Shown here one piece after another: positions 1 through 7,432 of a stretch of DNA of 33,893 nucleotides. The stretch spans positions 1 to 33,893 of the forward strand of contig DDXK01000130.1 in the NCBI GenBank assembly GCA_002347185.1. The letters run 5' to 3'. Under the pieces are notes generated by a model. The model saw nothing but the letters and a program-made list of their open reading frames with translations, had not been told where the DNA came from and searched no databases. Origin of the DNA: Desulfobulbaceae bacterium UBA2262 (GTDB lineage: Bacteria > Desulfobacterota > Desulfobulbia > Desulfobulbales > Desulfurivibrionaceae). A program made the translations under genes and the position numbers. Every line of letters begins with the position of its first letter. The first letter of the stretch is position 1.

Positions 1-1
1 C

Positions 2-160
2 GAGGCAGGCATCGACGCCGCCATCGAAAAAATCAGCGATTTTCAGCAGATCGCCAAATTCGGGGTCTTTTCCACGCCCGCGGTGGTGATCGACGGCGCG
101 GTCAAATGCGTGGGCAAGGTGCCCGGCAAGGCCGAGGCCCTGGCCTGGCTGCGGAATTAA
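2..160 (+). CDS. Thioredoxin-like (redox-active disulfide) protein, 5' truncated
   Basis: Only the last 52 residues are in the window; the start and the expected N-terminal CxxC lie to the left. What remains contains GVFSTPAVVIDGAVKCVG and a closing LAWL helix. This is almost the same as the end of the complete mini-thioredoxin at 7433-7696 (GVVSTPAVVIGGDVKCAG ... LAWL), so the family call rests on that internal match. The cis-Pro (STPA) of the thioredoxin fold is present. Relatives of this type often follow an ArsP/UPF0718-type permease, so a permease gene may lie just off the left edge (inference). The stop at 158-160 is 23 bases before the rhodanese gene, so the two are probably co-transcribed. 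Confidence 0.8.
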   Translation, partial: EAGIDAAIEKISDFQQIAKFGVFSTPAVVIDGAVKCVGKVPGKAEALAWLRN

Positions 161-183
161 CCATATCCTGAGCGGAGAAAACC

Positions 184-639
184 ATGCGTCCATTATTTTC
201 CCTGCCGCTGACCCTGTTCGCCCTCGCCCTGCTTCTTCTGCCCGCCCTGGTCCGTGCGGAAAAGCTGGACGACTATCTGGCCGGCTTTGACTACCAGGAA
301 CGCAAGGAGATGAAGATCGACAGCAAGGAACTGGTGGAGCTGCTGAAAAAGGGCGAGGTCCAGTTCATCGACATCCGTTTCCCGGAGGAATACGCGGCCT
401 GGCGCATGGGTTTCGGCAAGAATATCCCCTTAAACGAACTGCCCTCCCGGCTTGGCGAGCTGGACAAAAACAAACTCATCGTCACCGCCTGCCCTCATTA
501 TGACCGCGCCAGCCTGGCCCGGCACTATCTCGTCACCCGGGGATATCGGGCCAGGTACCTCAACGACGGCCTGCTCGGCCTCACCGAGCTGCTGCGCGGC
601 GACAAGGCCAGGGATTTCATCAAGACCACGACGCGGTGA
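184..639 (+). CDS. Periplasmic rhodanese-domain protein
   Basis: A 151-residue protein with a signal peptide over about residues 1-25 (hydrophobic LTLFALALLLLPALVRA, likely cut after VRA) and one rhodanese domain over about 45-140. The domain shows the usual VQFIDIRFPEEYAAW segment, and the active-site loop is CPHYDR with the catalytic Cys at residue 103. It should act in the periplasm in sulfane-sulfur transfer or as a redox thiol; the substrate cannot be told. A GGAG lies about eight bases before the ATG. It is followed by genes for an exported thioredoxin and a CcdA-type transporter, which suggests that the Cys is kept reduced by that pair. It ends in TGA, but the codons after it up to the next gene show no conserved continuation. 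Confidence 0.85.
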   Translation: MRPLFSLPLTLFALALLLLPALVRAEKLDDYLAGFDYQERKEMKIDSKELVELLKKGEVQFIDIRFPEEYAAWRMGFGKNIPLNELPSRLGELDKNKLIVTACPHYDRASLARHYLVTRGYRARYLNDGLLGLTELLRGDKARDFIKTTTR

Positions 640-693
640 GTGAAACCAGATACATGCAGCCACAAAAGAGAATTCCCAGAACAAGGAGAACAT

Positions 694-1089
694 ATGAAAC
701 CAATTATCCGCTTCTCGCTGCTGCTGGCTGCCTTTCTGGTTCTGCATGTCTCCAGCGCCGGGGCGGCAACCACCTCGATACCGGTGCCCGGCATGGTCAC
801 CATGGTGGATCTGGGCGCCAACTCCTGCATCCCCTGCAAGATGATGGCGCCCATCCTGGAAGAAGTCAAAACGGAGTACAAGGACAAGGCAGCCATTGTC
901 TTCATCGACGTCTGGAAACTGCCGGAGCAGGCGAAAAAATACAAGGTCAGCGTCATCCCCACCCAGGTGTTTTTTGACCAGAACGGTACCGAGGTGTACC
1001 GTCATGTCGGCTTCATGGACAAGCAAGCCATCAAGGCTCAGCTTGCCCGGATGGGCGTTGCCGAGCCCGGCGACGGGGGCGAAAAATAA
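694..1089 (+). CDS. Exported thioredoxin-fold protein (CIPC)
   Basis: A 131-residue thioredoxin with an N-terminal signal peptide (about 1-24, SLLLAAFLVLHVSSAGA) and active site CIPC at residues 45-48. The KMMAPILEEV helix after the active site and the IPTQVFF cis-Pro segment are typical of the fold. The start at 694 is chosen because AAGGAG stands seven bases upstream and the signal peptide begins there; an in-frame GTG at 640 would put a charged, unrelated 18-residue piece before the signal. The product should be a periplasmic dithiol reductant. Its stop overlaps the next ATG (TAATG), so it is translationally coupled to the CcdA-like gene, its probable electron donor. Confidence 0.88.
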   Translation: MKPIIRFSLLLAAFLVLHVSSAGAATTSIPVPGMVTMVDLGANSCIPCKMMAPILEEVKTEYKDKAAIVFIDVWKLPEQAKKYKVSVIPTQVFFDQNGTEVYRHVGFMDKQAIKAQLARMGVAEPGDGGEK

Positions 1090-1787
1090 TGGACGCCCTC
1101 TTCCTCCAGGTCAATGCCTGGATGGGCGCTGGCCTCGCCCTGGCCGCCCTGGGCTGTTTTCTCTGGGGCATGATCAGCGTCCTGCTCAGCCCCTGCCACC
1201 TGGCTTCCATCCCTCTGGTGGTGGCCTACGTGGGCGGGCAGGAACAACTGCTCAAGGGCCGGCAGGCCATGCAGTACGCAGTACTGTTCAGCACAGGCCT
1301 TTTTCTGACCATCGTCGTGGTGGGGGTGATCTGCTCCCTGCTCGGCCGGATGCTGGGCGATGTGGGGCCTTACTGGACCATGGCCGTGGGGCTGATCCTC
1401 CTCTGGGTGGCCGTCGACATGCTGGACCTGGCAAAATGTTCCATCCCCGGCGCGCTCATGGCTCGCCTCAAGATAAAGGGAGCACTGGGCGCCTTTGTCC
1501 TGGGCCTTGCCTATGGCGTGCTCTCCGGCTCCTGCACTTTCGGCTTCATCGCTCCCATCCTGGCCATCATCACGGTCCAGGAGCAGGTGCTGACCGGGCT
1601 CCTGCTCATCCTTCTGTTCGCCAGCGGCCATTGTCTGCCCATTGCCGTGGCCGGCAGTTCCAGCGCCATGGTGAAACGGCTGCTGGCCAGCTCATCCTTC
1701 AGCCGGGCCAGCGCCTGGTTCCGCAAAGGGGCCGGATTGCTGATCGGCGGTCTGGGCCTCTACTTCATCTCCCAAACCTTTATTTGA
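1089..1787 (+). CDS. CcdA/DsbD-type transmembrane electron transporter
   Basis: A 232-residue, strongly hydrophobic inner-membrane protein with about six membrane segments. The two intramembrane cysteines of the CcdA/DsbD-beta family are recognisable: SPCHLASIP (C36) in the first segment and GSCTFGFIAP (C149) in the fourth. The first half of each motif departs from the usual PCV. The family carries electrons from cytoplasmic thioredoxin to periplasmic thiol proteins. The preceding thioredoxin overlaps by one base and the rhodanese lies before that, so these three genes form a periplasmic thiol-reducing set. Whether it serves cytochrome c maturation or arsenic/sulfur chemistry cannot be decided from sequence. 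Confidence 0.85.
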   Translation: MDALFLQVNAWMGAGLALAALGCFLWGMISVLLSPCHLASIPLVVAYVGGQEQLLKGRQAMQYAVLFSTGLFLTIVVVGVICSLLGRMLGDVGPYWTMAVGLILLWVAVDMLDLAKCSIPGALMARLKIKGALGAFVLGLAYGVLSGSCTFGFIAPILAIITVQEQVLTGLLLILLFASGHCLPIAVAGSSSAMVKRLLASSSFSRASAWFRKGAGLLIGGLGLYFISQTFI

Positions 1788-1809
1788 TCCCGGAAGAGGA
1801 GAAAACGAT

Positions 1810-2487
1810 ATGCATGGCCCCGAATTTCAGTTTCTGAAATCCATCGATGTGCTGGCCGGGCTGGACGATCACCTGATTCGCTTTCTCGCCTCCCGGCTGC
1901 ACAAAAAAGGTTTCAAAAGAGGTGAACATGTTTTTTTCCAGGGGGATGCGGTTTCGCAATTCTATTTTCTGGAAATGGGGCGGGTGGAAATCTACAAAAG
2001 CGATGTGGATGGCCGGAAGCTGACCCTCTGGTTCATCGAGCCACGGGGCGTATTTTGCCTGGCAACCCTGCACTCCCCCACGGCCTTCGCCAGCGCCCGG
2101 GTGGTTGAGGATGCCATGACCTACACCATCGAAAAAAAAGAGCTGGACGCCTTTGTCGCCCAGTCCGGCGAGATCGCCACTCGACTCGTCCAGTGCATGT
2201 CCAAAAAAATGGCCACCTATTCCTCCATGCTCGAGGACATGACCTTCAAGGGGACAACTTCACGGCTTGCCAGGGTGCTGCTGGAATACCAGAAAAAAGA
2301 CCAGCCGAGCGGGGCAACGGTCTGCGCCCTCTCCCAGGGAGAGCTTGCCGCCCTCGTTGGATCCTGCCGGGAGGTTGTCGCCCGGAGTCTGAAAAGGCTT
2401 CGGGACGAGGGGGTTGTTTCCTCGCAGCCCCAGTCCCGCTTGCTTGTGATCGAGCAGCCGGACAGACTGAAAGCCCTCTGTGAATGA
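1810..2487 (+). CDS. Crp/Fnr family transcriptional regulator
   Basis: A 225-residue regulator with an N-terminal cyclic-nucleotide-binding-type beta barrel (about 10-125) and a C-terminal winged helix. The recognition segment is LSQGELAALVGSCREVVARSLKRL at about residues 177-200 (interrupted here only by family-typical variation). The FNR-type N-terminal cysteine cluster is absent, so it is not an oxygen-sensing FNR; it is closer in layout to the HcpR/Dnr branch. The ATG follows GAGGAG at a good distance and is 22 bases after the CcdA-like gene. A site close to the Crp/Fnr consensus sits at 4587-4602 between a porin and a methyltransferase, making those genes possible targets (inference). 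Confidence 0.88.
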   Translation: MHGPEFQFLKSIDVLAGLDDHLIRFLASRLHKKGFKRGEHVFFQGDAVSQFYFLEMGRVEIYKSDVDGRKLTLWFIEPRGVFCLATLHSPTAFASARVVEDAMTYTIEKKELDAFVAQSGEIATRLVQCMSKKMATYSSMLEDMTFKGTTSRLARVLLEYQKKDQPSGATVCALSQGELAALVGSCREVVARSLKRLRDEGVVSSQPQSRLLVIEQPDRLKALCE

Positions 2488-2490
2488 CCT

Positions 2491-2531
2491 GAAAAAACAA
2501 GGGCTGCCGGCGAAAAAAAGGCCGGCAGCCC
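2491..2531 (-). terminator. Intrinsic terminator serving the - strand pair
   Basis: A perfect 11-bp inverted repeat (2501-2511 with 2521-2531, GGGCTGCCGGC arms) with a nine-base loop. Read on the - strand, the stem is followed by TTGTTTTTTC, as in a Rho-independent terminator. On the + strand no T tract follows. It therefore most likely ends the porin/secreted-protein transcript, about 130 bases past the stop at 2663. Confidence 0.75.
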
Positions 2532-2662
2532 CAGAACCCTCCGATCGACCCACGCATGCAAAAGGGGATAAGAGATGCCTGATTCGAGAAAGAGGGAAAT
2601 GAAATTCTCAACAGATACCGGGGGCGCCTCCTAATCTCGGAAGCCGCCACGGGAAAATCCTC

Positions 2663-2989
2663 CTAATCCTCCCGCACGGGTTCCGCCCAGTGAAAACGGA
2701 CCCCCGAGCCAGACGCCTTCTTCTCCCCGGCCTGGGGGGAGGCGGAGGGGGCCGGGGCCTTTTGCTCAGGAACTCTGGCCTGCGCGGGAGCAGAGGCGGC
2801 ATTGGCCGCTGGCGTCATGCTCACCCCCGCGATCCCGTCGGTGGCGCCGTTCATGGTGACGCCCTGAATGGAGCCTGTGTACTGAATGGTAATGGAATTC
2901 CCCGACTTGAGCTGGATCACCAGTTCTTCTGCCTTGGCAACCCCAGCCGCGAACACACCGCACAACAGAAACAAAATCGTCTTTTTCAT
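2663..2989 (-). CDS. Small secreted protein of unknown function
   Basis: I do not recognise this 108-residue protein. Residues 1-20 are a clear signal peptide (KKTILFLLCGVFAAGVAKA). A short beta-rich part follows (LVIQLKSGNSITIQYTGSI, about 23-41), and the second half is rich in Ala, Pro, Ser and Gln, like a flexible tail or linker. The start at 2989 is preferred because GGAGG lies five bases upstream and the signal peptide starts there. It lies 72 bases downstream of the porin on the same strand, before the shared terminator at 2491-2531, so it is probably co-transcribed and may act in the periplasm or at the outer membrane with the porin. Confidence 0.7.
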   Translation of the reverse strand: MKKTILFLLCGVFAAGVAKAEELVIQLKSGNSITIQYTGSIQGVTMNGATDGIAGVSMTPAANAASAPAQARVPEQKAPAPSASPQAGEKKASGSGVRFHWAEPVRED

Positions 2990-3061
2990 GGGCCTCCACG
3001 GGCGAGCAATCAGTAAAAAGACCGGCCTGGCCTCATGGGCAGGCCGGCCCTCGGAAAACAC

Positions 3062-4453
3062 CTATAACTGCACCATGAACATGGCGGTGATGGTGTCGTA
3101 ATCCGTGTACATGGGGCTACCGGGGGTGGTCTGACTCAGGTAGTCTCCCATCTTGGTCGGCTTGTCAAACTCGGTGTGGTAGTATTCCAGGGTAAAGCGC
3201 ACCCGATCGTCGCCCAGCACGAAATAGTTGATGCCCACTCCGGTCTGCTCGACCTCCTGATCGTTTACTCCGAAAAGATGGGCCAGGTTCCAGTTTTCAT
3301 AACGGGCAAAGGGTTGGAGCTTGCCCTTTTCGCCAAGGGTAAGGGGAAGCAGATAGCCTGCCTTTGCATACCAGCCGTCCTTCTGGCCCACCAGGCCGCC
3401 CACCACGGTATTGAGATCGGCGATCGCCCTTGCCGTCTTGTAGGCGTCCTCGAAGTCCGCGTCCATATACATGGCGGAAGCGGTGAGCGCCGAACCGTTT
3501 TCAAAGGGATACTCAAAAAAGAGATCGGCGGTCCAGGCGGTGTAATCCACGGCCTCTTCGTTGAGAACTGTGCCGTTCAGGAAGCCCGCCGTTCCCATGG
3601 CTCCGGCCGGGGAGGTGTTTTTGTAGGCGGCATCCGCCTCGTAGGCGCCGGCCAGGCCCAGGGTGAAGAGCTTTCCCTTTTTCCCGAGATAGGTGCCCTT
3701 GTAGCCCATGGCCGTGGGGCCGGATTCAGGATCCAGCAGGGAAAGATGGATACGACCCACATACTCGAGCTCGCTGCTTGGTTCCGGGGTTGAGACAAAG
3801 TTCATGTTGTTGAAGGGATTTTCAAATTTTGCCGAACCTTCCCGGCCTTCCATGATGGCGGCAAAGTATTTCAGATGATCGTCAAAAAAATTGCCCGAGG
3901 CGACAACACCCATGTCGCGGCTGTTCTTGGTGGCATCCGTGCCGTAGGGTGAGTAGACAAAAGGTGAACGGTCATGGCTCAAGGGGTTGAAGCATTCGTC
4001 CAGGTTGGCCCGGGTGAGGGGAATCTTGGTGAGGCCGACCTTGACGTTGAAGGCGTCGTCGATCAGGCCGATCAGATAGCCGTCGGTGAGCCGGATCTGG
4101 GAGTTGGTCTTGCTGTTGCTCTTGGCCAGCTCATAGCCACCGGCGCCGAAGTTGCGGGTGGCGCTGGTGCCGGCGCAGGTCTGGAACTTGGCACCCCAGG
4201 TGTCGTTGAGCATGCCGGTGAAAACCAGACGCGCCCGCCGCAGGTCGAGGTCAAAGCGGTCGTCCTCTCCGTCCGAGCTGGAACCGAAGTCGGTATGATC
4301 AAGGATGCCCTGAAATTTCACGTCCAGCTGCAGGTAGCTCTCCTCGCCGAAATCGATACGCGGCCCCGCCGCCGCCTGTTCCGGAAGGGTCATGCCAACA
4401 CCAAGGCTTGCGCAGAACGCGCCTGCCGCCACCAACGGATAAATCTTTCTCAT
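3062..4453 (-). CDS. OprP/OprO-like outer-membrane porin
   Basis: A 463-residue exported beta-barrel protein. The signal peptide covers about residues 1-29 (KIYPLVAAGAF ... PEQAAA). The mature part starts with a strand ending in YLQLDVKFQG, and the FDLDLRRARLVFTGMLNDTWGAKFQ segment resembles the phosphate-selective porin O/P family. Alternating hydrophobic strands run to the C-terminus, TAMFMVQL, which ends in Leu instead of the more common Phe. ATG 4453 is chosen for its AAGGAG and the signal peptide; 42 more codons are open upstream, but they overlap the regulatory region. A Crp/Fnr-like site lies about 140 bases upstream. The substrate is unknown; an oxyanion is plausible from the family (inference). 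Confidence 0.8.
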   Translation of the reverse strand: MRKIYPLVAAGAFCASLGVGMTLPEQAAAGPRIDFGEESYLQLDVKFQGILDHTDFGSSSDGEDDRFDLDLRRARLVFTGMLNDTWGAKFQTCAGTSATRNFGAGGYELAKSNSKTNSQIRLTDGYLIGLIDDAFNVKVGLTKIPLTRANLDECFNPLSHDRSPFVYSPYGTDATKNSRDMGVVASGNFFDDHLKYFAAIMEGREGSAKFENPFNNMNFVSTPEPSSELEYVGRIHLSLLDPESGPTAMGYKGTYLGKKGKLFTLGLAGAYEADAAYKNTSPAGAMGTAGFLNGTVLNEEAVDYTAWTADLFFEYPFENGSALTASAMYMDADFEDAYKTARAIADLNTVVGGLVGQKDGWYAKAGYLLPLTLGEKGKLQPFARYENWNLAHLFGVNDQEVEQTGVGINYFVLGDDRVRFTLEYYHTEFDKPTKMGDYLSQTTPGSPMYTDYDTITAMFMVQL

Positions 4454-4586
4454 AACTCCCTTCTCCTTGAATGATGGTTGCATCAATGCCGGGCAAGCCC
4501 GGCCTTCCTGAAATTTCTTAGCAGAAGAGAAGAAAACGCAACAATGACCAAGGTCACCAGAAACTCCGACTTGCGTCATGGCCAGG

Positions 4587-4629
4587 TGTGACTTTTGTCA
4601 CGGAGGAAATGGCTCGAAGCTGCTTTTAT
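4587..4629 (+). promoter_or_regulatory. Crp/Fnr-type binding site with a -10 element in class II position
   Basis: TGTGA-N6-TCACG at 4587-4602 matches the Crp consensus TGTGA-N6-TCACA in nine of ten positions. A -10-like TTTTAT at 4624-4629 puts a + strand start near 4636, so the site would be centred at -41.5, the class II activator position. The site also lies 134 bases upstream of the divergent porin start. A second short inverted repeat (TGACC/GGTCA) is at 4545-4556. Assignment to the regulator at 1810-2487 is inference. Confidence 0.6.
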
Positions 4630-4716
4630 GAGGGGGAGAAAAGGATACCCGGAAAAAATTCCCGACAGGAGGGCCGGCTTCTTTCCGCCCCGGGAAAACA
4701 ACAACCAGGCGGCACC

Positions 4717-5661
4717 ATGAAAAAAAAATCCCGCGGGCAGGGAGCAACCGCCTGGACACGCTACTGGGGCAAAGCTCCTGCCGCCACCGGCTGCCTGCCG
4801 GAGCTGCCCGCCACCATCGCCGACCATATCCGAAAAATCTGGTGGCTTTTTTTTGCCTCTCTCCCTCCCGCCGCGCGTCTCCTCGACCTTGGCTGCGGCA
4901 ACGGCGCCGTCCTCCTGGAAGCACACGCCCGGCGGCCTGATCTGTGCCTGACCGGGGTCGATTACGCCAGCGCACTTCCCGACCTGGGCAGCGGCATCGC
5001 TCTGCACCGGGAAACCGCCTTTGACAGCCTCCCCCTTGCCGATGGCGGCACAGATGCAATCACCGGTCAGTTCGCCATCGAGTACGGGATAGCGGCAACG
5101 ACCGTGCCCGAGGTGTTGCGGGTGCTGGACCAGGAAGGATCGTACCTCTTCATCTGCCACCACGCGGAAAGTCCCATCGTGCACGACAACCGGCAGCGAC
5201 TCTCCGCCATCCAGACCATGCTCGGGCCCACCGGCCTGCTCTCCTCGGCCGTGGAGGCGACGCGGAAGGGGAAGAAAGCCACCCCTGAAACAAGGCAGCG
5301 GCTGGCCAGGATTTTTGCGACCACCCAAGCCAGGTTTCCAGGCCAGTCCGTACTCCACGAGGTTGCCGCCGATATCGCCCGGATCATGACAGCGCCCCAA
5401 AGTCTTGAAAACCTGTTTTCCCTGCGCCGGGACGTGCAGCTGGAAGCGGAACGGATTTCCGCCCTGCAAAAGGCCGCCCTGAGCGTCAACCAGGCAGGGG
5501 CGCTCGCGCAACTGCTCTCTTCCCCCAAAAGGCCGGCCCACCTGGGTGTCGTTTACCTCCCGGAAACCAGGCAGCCCTTTGCCTGGCGCCTGAGCAGCCA
5601 GCCCCAGCCCAAGGAAAATTCGAGCACATCCCTTGCCGGGGAAGATATGCATCAGGGCTGA
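4717..5661 (+). CDS. Class I SAM-dependent methyltransferase
   Basis: A 314-residue cytoplasmic protein. SAM-binding motif I is LLDLGCGNG (residues 55-63), followed by TGVDYA with the acidic residue of motif II, and the Rossmann methyltransferase core runs to about residue 180. The C-terminal 130 residues are helical and not recognised. It lacks the spaced cysteine set of arsenite methyltransferase ArsM, so its place before arsR does not make it an arsenic methylase. ATG 4717 is preferred because the open frame upstream runs through the Crp-like site; the ribosome-binding site (AGGCGG) is modest. It is separated from arsR by 51 bases that hold the arsR promoter. Confidence 0.75.
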   Translation: MKKKSRGQGATAWTRYWGKAPAATGCLPELPATIADHIRKIWWLFFASLPPAARLLDLGCGNGAVLLEAHARRPDLCLTGVDYASALPDLGSGIALHRETAFDSLPLADGGTDAITGQFAIEYGIAATTVPEVLRVLDQEGSYLFICHHAESPIVHDNRQRLSAIQTMLGPTGLLSSAVEATRKGKKATPETRQRLARIFATTQARFPGQSVLHEVAADIARIMTAPQSLENLFSLRRDVQLEAERISALQKAALSVNQAGALAQLLSSPKRPAHLGVVYLPETRQPFAWRLSSQPQPKENSSTSLAGEDMHQG

Positions 5662-5677
5662 GGCCGGGAAAAAGCCA

Positions 5678-5706
5678 TTGCCTATATCCGCATATGCGGA
5701 TATAAG
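5678..5706 (+). promoter_or_regulatory. arsR promoter with embedded ArsR operator
   Basis: A -35 TTGCCT (5678-5683) and a -10 TATAAG (5701-5706) are separated by exactly 17 bases. A perfect 22-base palindrome (5683-5704, centre GCATATGC) fills the spacer and touches both hexamers. Bound repressor would block RNA polymerase. The expected start point, about seven bases past the -10, falls on or beside the arsR ATG at 5713, so the mRNA is predicted to be leaderless; I also see no Shine-Dalgarno there. Confidence 0.8.
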
Positions 5707-5712
5707 ATTCTC

Positions 5713-6060
5713 ATGAACAGTACAATCCAGCTCTTCAAGGCGCTTTCCGAGGAAGTACGCCTGCGGATCATCGGCCTGCTTGCCGGCGGGGAGCTTTGCG
5801 TCTGCGACCTGATGGCGGTTCTCGACCTGCCGCAGTCCACGATTTCCCGCCATCTTTCCTACCTGCGCAATGCCGGCTGGCTTGCCGGCGAACGGCGGGG
5901 CGTCTGGATGTACTACCGTCTTGCCGAGGATGACAATCCGCTCCGCGCGGAACTGCTGCCGGTCCTGCAAAAACAGCTCGCCACTCTTGCGGAATGCACC
6001 CGGGACAGAACCCGACTGGCGGAATACACCCAAACCAAACAAGAAGCGGCATGCGGTTGA
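5713..6060 (+). CDS. arsR: ArsR-family arsenite-responsive repressor
   Basis: A 115-residue winged-helix repressor. The metalloid-binding motif ELCVCDL at 27-33 carries C29 and C31, matching the Cys pair (C32/C34) of E. coli ArsR. The recognition helix is QSTISRHLSYLRNAGWL (41-57), then the beta-hairpin wing (RRGVWMYYRL). The C-terminus has two further cysteines that could supply a third thiol. It should bind the palindrome at 5683-5704 and release it on arsenite or antimonite binding. It stands first in the run arsR-permease-thioredoxins-acr3, the usual position. The start is the only one that gives a full N-terminal helix, although it lacks a ribosome-binding site. Confidence 0.93.
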   Translation: MNSTIQLFKALSEEVRLRIIGLLAGGELCVCDLMAVLDLPQSTISRHLSYLRNAGWLAGERRGVWMYYRLAEDDNPLRAELLPVLQKQLATLAECTRDRTRLAEYTQTKQEAACG

Positions 6061-6103
6061 TTATGCTCAGCGGGAATCAGATGATCCCGGAGGAGGCGCA
6101 ACA

Positions 6104-7156
6104 ATGATCAGGGATCTTTTCATTGCCGGCCTGCTGGCTGTTCAGGACTACGTGGCCACCCACGTGCTCACCTGCCTGATTCCCGCCTTTCTGCTGGCCG
6201 GGGCCATGGTCACCTTTGTCGACCGGGACCTGATCCTGGACCATCTGGGGGAAAAGGCGGGCAAGCTGAAATCATTTTCCCTGGCGGCCGGCGGCAGCTT
6301 CCTGATCGCGGCCTGCTCCTGCACGGTAATCCCGGTGGCCAGCGGCCTCTATTTCGCGGGGGCCGGGGTGGGCCCCGCCTTTATCCTCCTCTGGGTGGCG
6401 CCCGCCTCAAACATTCTCTCCCTGGTCTACACCGGAAACATCCTGGGGCCGGAGATGGTCCTGGCCAGGATCGCGGCGGCCCTGCTCATGGCCTTTGCGG
6501 TGGGCACGGCCATGAGCGCCGTGTTCGGGGGCGAACAGCCGGAACCGGAAACAGCCGCTGGCGGTTCCGGCTCAAGGGACAAACAACTCATCTCCCGCCG
6601 GGAACTGATCCTGCTGCTCCTGATTCTGCTCTCGCTGCTGCTTCCCAACTATCTTGTTACCGGTCAGCCCTACCTCTATAAAATCGGCGTCTGGGCCCTG
6701 CTGACCCTCGGCATGACCAGCTATGCCTGGAAGGCTATTCCGGCAGAAAAGATACGGACCTGGCTGCGCGAAAGCTGGTGGTTCGTGAAGACCATCTTCC
6801 CGCTTCTCATCGGCGGCGTGTTTCTGGTGGGAATCATCGGCCGGCTGCTGCCGGCAGAACTGGTCCGGCAATGGTTGGGCGGCAATGGCTTGCTCGCCTC
6901 CTTTCTCGCCACCATCTTGGGTTCGGTCACCTACTTCGCCACCATGACCGAGGCGCCATTCGTGGATACCCTCATGGGGCTCGGCATGGGCAAGGGCCCG
7001 GCCCTGGCCCTCCTCCTCACCGGCCCGGGCATCAGCCTGCCCAACTGGCTGGCCGTGGGCCGGGTCTTCGGCTGGCAAAAGGCCTTTGTCTACATCCCCC
7101 TCATCGTTCTTTCCGGGACCTTGATGGGTTGGTTTTTCGGCAACTTCATCCTTTAA
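6104..7156 (+). CDS. arsP: ArsP/UPF0718-type permease
   Basis: A 350-residue inner-membrane permease of the DUF318/UPF0718 family with about eight to ten membrane segments and a charged cytoplasmic loop around residues 145-165. The family signature AACSCTVIPVASG is present, with Cys 71 and 73; a matching second-half motif is TYFATMTEAPF. Characterised ArsP proteins export trivalent organoarsenicals, but many family members in anaerobes are uncharacterised and may export arsenite, so the substrate is inferred. The start has a strong GGAGGAGG. Two CxxC mini-thioredoxins follow, an arrangement common for this family. Confidence 0.85.
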   Translation: MIRDLFIAGLLAVQDYVATHVLTCLIPAFLLAGAMVTFVDRDLILDHLGEKAGKLKSFSLAAGGSFLIAACSCTVIPVASGLYFAGAGVGPAFILLWVAPASNILSLVYTGNILGPEMVLARIAAALLMAFAVGTAMSAVFGGEQPEPETAAGGSGSRDKQLISRRELILLLLILLSLLLPNYLVTGQPYLYKIGVWALLTLGMTSYAWKAIPAEKIRTWLRESWWFVKTIFPLLIGGVFLVGIIGRLLPAELVRQWLGGNGLLASFLATILGSVTYFATMTEAPFVDTLMGLGMGKGPALALLLTGPGISLPNWLAVGRVFGWQKAFVYIPLIVLSGTLMGWFFGNFIL

Positions 7157-7175
7157 CAGGCAACAGGAGGCAGTC

Positions 7176-7418
7176 ATGAAATTCCAGATAGCAGGACCGG
7201 GATGCGGAAGGTGCCAGGCAACGGAGAAGGTGGTTCGCGAGGTTTGTGACGCTTTGAAACTGCCGGCCCAAATCGAGCATGCCTACGATGTGCGGGAATA
7301 CGCCAAACTCGGCGTCCGCCTGACTCCGGCGGTGGTCGTGGACGGAAAAATCGTCTTTGCCGGCCGGGTGCCCACGGCGGAGGAACTTACCAAGGCAATT
7401 TCGGAAAATGAGGATTGA
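7176..7418 (+). CDS. Mini-thioredoxin (CGRC), permease partner
   Basis: An 80-residue cytoplasmic thioredoxin-fold protein of the 'redox-active disulfide protein 2' type. The active site is GPGCGRC with C10 and C13, and the cis-Pro segment is LTPAVVVDGKIVFAGRVP. No signal peptide is present. GGAGG precedes the ATG. It begins 19 bases after the permease and ends 14 bases before a second, similar gene. Such proteins are regularly encoded next to UPF0718 permeases and are thought to handle thiol redox or metalloid delivery for them; this role is inference. Confidence 0.85.
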   Translation: MKFQIAGPGCGRCQATEKVVREVCDALKLPAQIEHAYDVREYAKLGVRLTPAVVVDGKIVFAGRVPTAEELTKAISENED

Positions 7419-7432
7419 AAAAAGGTGACCGC

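Noticed and set aside
637..693. TGA at the end of the rhodanese gene as a second selenocysteine codon
   Set aside because: The codons after it run into the next ribosome-binding site and signal peptide and show no conserved motif or SECIS-like hairpin; the rhodanese domain is complete before it.
4717..5661. Arsenite methyltransferase ArsM
   Set aside because: The few cysteines (in ATGC, LGCGNG, LCLTG, FICHH) do not form the ArsM arrangement; only the general SAM-binding core is shared.
4576..6042. A 488-codon - strand frame opposite the methyltransferase and arsR
   Set aside because: Both + strand genes have clear family motifs, and the frame runs through the arsR promoter and the Crp-like site.
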